DNA of 64,000 nt from positions 37,374 to 101,373 of the forward strand of contig NZ_JAYSDK010000017.1 of NCBI RefSeq assembly GCF_041914405.1. The letters run 5' to 3'. The notes beneath the pieces are model-generated. The model made no database searches, was not told where the DNA came from, and saw only the letters and a program-made list of their open reading frames with translations. Positions 61,068 to 64,000 of this stretch are shown piece by piece. Made by a program: the position numbers and the translations under genes. Numbering within the stretch: the first letter of the stretch is position 1; every line of letters begins with the position of its first letter. Source of the stretch: Zoogloea sp041914405. Lineage in GTDB: Bacteria; Pseudomonadota; Gammaproteobacteria; Burkholderiales; Rhodocyclaceae.

Positions 61068-61929
61068 TTTCAGTCCTCCAAAAAATCCTACTGCAGTTGA
61101 CTCCGCATTGGGGGTTGGGGGATACCACAGCTAGCTACATTAAGTACGACGGCGGTTGTTAGCGAATGAGCCTTTCTTTCATGAAAGAGTCAAGAACTGT
61201 GTAGAGAGATGAATTAATTACCCAGATGACAACACCCAGGTAATTAATTTATATTTCAGACACCCACTATAGAAGCCTAAAAGCATAAATATCAAAAAAT
61301 CTAGTCATCTGATAGTCTCTATAACAACCACGGTTTCGGAGGGGAGCTCTGCCTACACCTGGAGCTAAAACTGACCAGACACCTTGACCGACATCTATTA
61401 AACGCATAGCCGCCTTCGCGCAACTAGACTGGATGAATGCTCCCTATGATGTTCATGCCGTAGATATCGACTTCTCGCCGGAATAAGCCTCTCGCTGCAT
61501 AATGAATTTAACATAGTAAAATGCAGACGTTTTGCAAGTGTTATGTAATCGTCACTGCGGCTCTTAGCTGATGGCGGTCTGTCGCGTCCATTGCAACCAA
61601 TGGCAGTTTAGGCCGAGTAACTGCCACTGCGGCCAAGGCCTTTCCCTTGGTACGAGGCCGGCTGCAGCGGAGCCTCATCTCGGTAGTGGCCGGCTGTTTC
61701 CCGCTGGACTTGTCCATGCCCGGATGTGTTCCGGGCAGGCTTCCTTCTTCCCCCATGCTGCACAGCACCTAAACCATCGTCTAATACCCCGCGTTTTTGT
61801 TTCCTTATAACTTTCCTCCACACGGTCGAAACGCAGCGTCGGTTCGGCTAGTCGCTCCGGTCGGCGCAGATCGACCGGATACGAGGGGGAGCTGCAGGGC
61901 TCCTGCATCCCGTTATGAAGGAGACATGA
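61068..61929. other. Upstream region of the toluene monooxygenase operon
   Basis: Over 860 bases without a supported gene. The first 450 bases are AT-rich. A weak -24/-12 candidate (TGGTACG-N4-CGGCT) occurs near 61,649, but it is about 280 bases from tmoA and poorly conserved. A good AAGGAGA ribosome-binding site precedes tmoA. Confidence 0.5.
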
Positions 61930-63435
61930 ATGGCCGTACTCAATCGGATGGACTGGTATGACCTGGCCCGTTCCACCAACTGGACACCCAAGTACGTTAC
62001 CGAGGACGAACTGTTTCCGCCCAAGCTATCGGGCGAATTCGGTCTGCCGCTCGCCGCCTGGGAAAACTACGACGAGCCCTACAAGCAGACTTATCCGGAA
62101 TACGTGAAGGTCCAGCGCGAGAAGGATGCGGGGGCCTATTCGGTGAAGGCGGCGCTGGAGCGCAGCCGGATCTTCGAAAACGCCGATCCGGGCTGGAAGT
62201 CGGTGATGAAGGCGCACTACGGCGCCATTGCCCGCGGCGAATACGCGGCGGCCAGCGCCGAGGCGCGGATGATGCGGTTCTCCAAGGCGCCGGGCATGCG
62301 CAACATGTCCACGCTGGGCTGTATGGACGAGATCCGCCACGGCCAGATGCAGCTCTATTTCCCCCACGAGCACGTGTCCAAGGACCGGCAGATGGACTGG
62401 GCCTTCAAGGCCTACGACACCAATGAATGGGCGATGATCGCCGCCCGCCATTTCTTCGACGACATCATGATGACGCGGGACGCGATCAGCGTTTCCATCA
62501 TGCTGACGTTCAGCTTCGAGACCGGCTTCACCAACATGCAGTTCCTCGGGCTGGCAGCGGATGCCGCCGAGGCGGGCGACCACACTTTCGCCAACCTCAT
62601 CTCCAGCATCCAGACCGACGAATCGCGCCACGCCCAGATCGGCGGCCCGGCCCTCAAGGTGCTGATCGAGAACGGCCACAAGGCGGAAGCGCAGAAGCGC
62701 GTCGATATCGCGGTGTGGGGCGCCTGGAAGCTGTTCTCGGTGCTGACCGGTCCGATCATGGACTACTACACCCCGCTCGAGCACCGCAAGCAGTCCTTCA
62801 AGGAGTTCATGGAGGAGTGGATCGTCGCCCAGTTCGAGCGCGCCCTCACCGACATGGGCCTGGACCTGCCCTGGTACTGGGACATCTTCTTGAAGGACAT
62901 CGGCCAGACCCACCACGGCATGCACCTGGGCTCCTACTTCTGGCGCCCGACCCTGTGGTGGAACCCGGCGGCCGGCGTCACCCCCGACGAGCGCGCCTGG
63001 CTGGAGGAGAAGTACCCCGGCTGGAACGACACCTGGGGCCAGTGCTGGGACGTGTTCATCGACAACGTGGTCGACGGCAACATGGCCAAGACCTACCCGG
63101 AAACGCTGCCCTATGTCTGCAACATGTGCCAGCTGCCCATCCTCGGCGTGCCGGGCAAGGGCTGGGATGTGAAGGACTACCCCCTCGAATACAACGGCCG
63201 CCTGTACCACTTCGGCTCCGAGGTGGATCGCTGGGTGTTCCAGCAGGAGCCCGAGCGCTACGCCGGCCACCTGTCCATCGTCGATCGCTTCCTGGCCGGG
63301 ATGATCCAGCCGATGGATCTGGGCGGTGCTCTGCAGTACATGGGCCTGGCCCCGGGCGAGATCGGCGACGACGCCCACAACTATGCCTGGGCCGAGGTTT
63401 ACCGCGCCCTCCGCGAGACCCGTAAGGCGGGTTGA
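61930..63435 (+). CDS. tmoA: Toluene-4-monooxygenase hydroxylase alpha subunit
   Basis: 501 residues with AAGGAGA upstream. The diiron ligands match the T4MO numbering exactly: Glu104 (in GEYAA), Glu134 and His137 (DEIRH), Glu197 (FETGF), Glu231 and His234 (DESRH). Active-site pocket residues Ile100, Gly103, Ala107, Thr201 and Phe205 are the same as in T4MO. This indicates a toluene/benzene ring-hydroxylating monooxygenase of the TmoA/TbuA1/TouA family; regiospecificity cannot be assigned with certainty. It is followed by tmoB- and tmoC-like genes, with the remaining operon outside the window. Confidence 0.95.
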   Translation: MAVLNRMDWYDLARSTNWTPKYVTEDELFPPKLSGEFGLPLAAWENYDEPYKQTYPEYVKVQREKDAGAYSVKAALERSRIFENADPGWKSVMKAHYGAIARGEYAAASAEARMMRFSKAPGMRNMSTLGCMDEIRHGQMQLYFPHEHVSKDRQMDWAFKAYDTNEWAMIAARHFFDDIMMTRDAISVSIMLTFSFETGFTNMQFLGLAADAAEAGDHTFANLISSIQTDESRHAQIGGPALKVLIENGHKAEAQKRVDIAVWGAWKLFSVLTGPIMDYYTPLEHRKQSFKEFMEEWIVAQFERALTDMGLDLPWYWDIFLKDIGQTHHGMHLGSYFWRPTLWWNPAAGVTPDERAWLEEKYPGWNDTWGQCWDVFIDNVVDGNMAKTYPETLPYVCNMCQLPILGVPGKGWDVKDYPLEYNGRLYHFGSEVDRWVFQQEPERYAGHLSIVDRFLAGMIQPMDLGGALQYMGLAPGEIGDDAHNYAWAEVYRALRETRKAG

Positions 63436-63518
63436 TTCTTCCCCATTGACCCCCTGATCCGGCGCGCCCGGCAGGCCTGCTGCCGGTGCGCCGTGTGCCA
63501 CACGAGGAGATTTACACC

Positions 63519-63779
63519 ATGGCCCTTTTTCCATTGACCTCCAATTTCGAGGGGGATTTCGTCCTGCAGCTGGTGCCCGTGGATACGGAGCACACCATGG
63601 ACGAGGTGGCGGCCGCCGCCGCCGTGCATTCGGTAGGCCGCCGCGTGCGTGACCGGCCGGGCCACATTCTGCGGGTGCGCCGCCACGGCAGCACCGAGTT
63701 GCTGCCGCGCAACCTGAAGGTTGCCGAGGCGGGTTTCAAGCCCACCGAGACGGTGGACATCATCTGGCAGGCCGCCTGA
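63519..63779 (+). CDS. tmoB: Toluene-4-monooxygenase gamma subunit
   Basis: 86 residues with GAGGAGA before the ATG. The ubiquitin-like gamma subunit fold is suggested by MALFPLTSNFEGDFVLQLVPVD and the C-terminal DIIWQAA, matching TmoB in size (about 84) and gene order. It completes the (alpha-beta-gamma)2 hydroxylase with tmoA and tmoE. Confidence 0.92.
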   Translation: MALFPLTSNFEGDFVLQLVPVDTEHTMDEVAAAAAVHSVGRRVRDRPGHILRVRRHGSTELLPRNLKVAEAGFKPTETVDIIWQAA

Positions 63780-63807
63780 GGCGTCCGCCAGACCGAGGAG
63801 CAAGAGC

Positions 63808-64000
63808 ATGAGTTTCACCAAGGTATGTACGGTCGATGATGTGTGGGAAGGGGAGATGGCGCCCTACACCGTCAATGGCCACGAGGTGCTGCTGGTCTGT
63901 GCCGACGGCGGCGAGATCAAGGCCTTCCAGGCGATCTGCCCGCATCAGGACATCGCCCTGTCGGAAGGCAAGTTCGACGGCAAGAAGCTGATCTGCCGCG
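63808..64000 (+). CDS. tmoC: Rieske ferredoxin of toluene monooxygenase (3' end outside window)
   Basis: The first 64 residues are visible. The first [2Fe-2S] ligand pair is in CPHQDIAL (Cys45, His47), and Cys64 near the window edge is expected to be the third ligand. It carries electrons from the reductase TmoF to the hydroxylase. A GAGGAG sequence precedes the ATG. Confidence 0.92.
   Translation, partial: MSFTKVCTVDDVWEGEMAPYTVNGHEVLLVCADGGEIKAFQAICPHQDIALSEGKFDGKKLICR

Noticed and set aside
61649..61664. Sigma54 promoter for tmoA
   Set aside because: TGGTACG-N4-CGGCT keeps the invariant GG and GC but deviates elsewhere, and lies about 280 bases from the gene; too weak to call.

Overview
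This window is high-GC bacterial DNA. Its gene content points to an aromatic- and ketone-degrading betaproteobacterium of the Rhodocyclales (Aromatoleum/Azoarcus/Thauera-like). The evidence is a five-subunit acetophenone-carboxylase-type enzyme, a toluene-4-monooxygenase operon start, sigma54-dependent catabolic control and Neisseria/Burkholderia-type porins. The species assignment is inference from family knowledge; no database was searched.

Layout. 1-5 kb: the end of 2-isopropylmalate synthase, a soluble PAS-PAS chemoreceptor-like protein, a zinc alcohol dehydrogenase and a CobW-type GTPase. 5.4-20.8 kb: a ketone-degradation locus with a thiolase, an acyl-CoA ligase, a two-subunit CoA transferase, an AcoR/NtrC-type sigma54 activator and five subunits resembling acetophenone carboxylase (apc1-5). 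A ZIP metal transporter follows. 22.4-28.8 kb: a YCF48-like protein, an MMPL/RND exporter, a DUF1302 protein and a DUF1329 protein, probably an envelope system for a hydrophobic substrate. Three good -24/-12 promoters (before the CoA transferase, before apc1 and before the YCF48 gene) each have a GTCGTTCGATG-like element about 122-132 bp upstream. This suggests one activator ties carboxylation, CoA activation and envelope transport together.

28.9-38.5 kb: a 9.5-kb genomic island inserted in an initiator tRNA gene, bounded by a 48-bp direct repeat. It carries a tyrosine integrase, about 1.1 kb of strongly structured apparently noncoding sequence (a candidate large RNA on the minus strand), an unrecognised protein, a type III restriction-modification system, an HUH-type replication protein, a KfrA-like protein and an AlpA-like regulator.

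38.6-49.9 kb: a possible macrodomain/PARG-like protein, a small acidic protein, then two divergent operons around an IclR regulator. They hold a porin, two KstD-type flavoproteins, a shikimate-dehydrogenase-like enzyme, a NIPSNAP protein, a TIM-barrel isomerase-like protein and a metabolite:H+ symporter, and look like a pathway for a shikimate- or quinate-like alicyclic acid. 50-57.8 kb: a chemoreceptor, an OsmC-YcaO fusion, two diguanylate cyclases, and small stress/translation genes (IF-1, cold-shock protein). 57.8-61.9 kb is gene-poor, with a 21-bp-periodic repeat, a decayed membrane-protein gene and a secreted metalloprotease-like protein. The window ends inside tmoABC, the start of a toluene-4-monooxygenase operon.

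A palindromic GGGCGAAT..ATTCGCCC repeat family occupies many intergenic gaps between 5 and 22 kb and was not noticed elsewhere.
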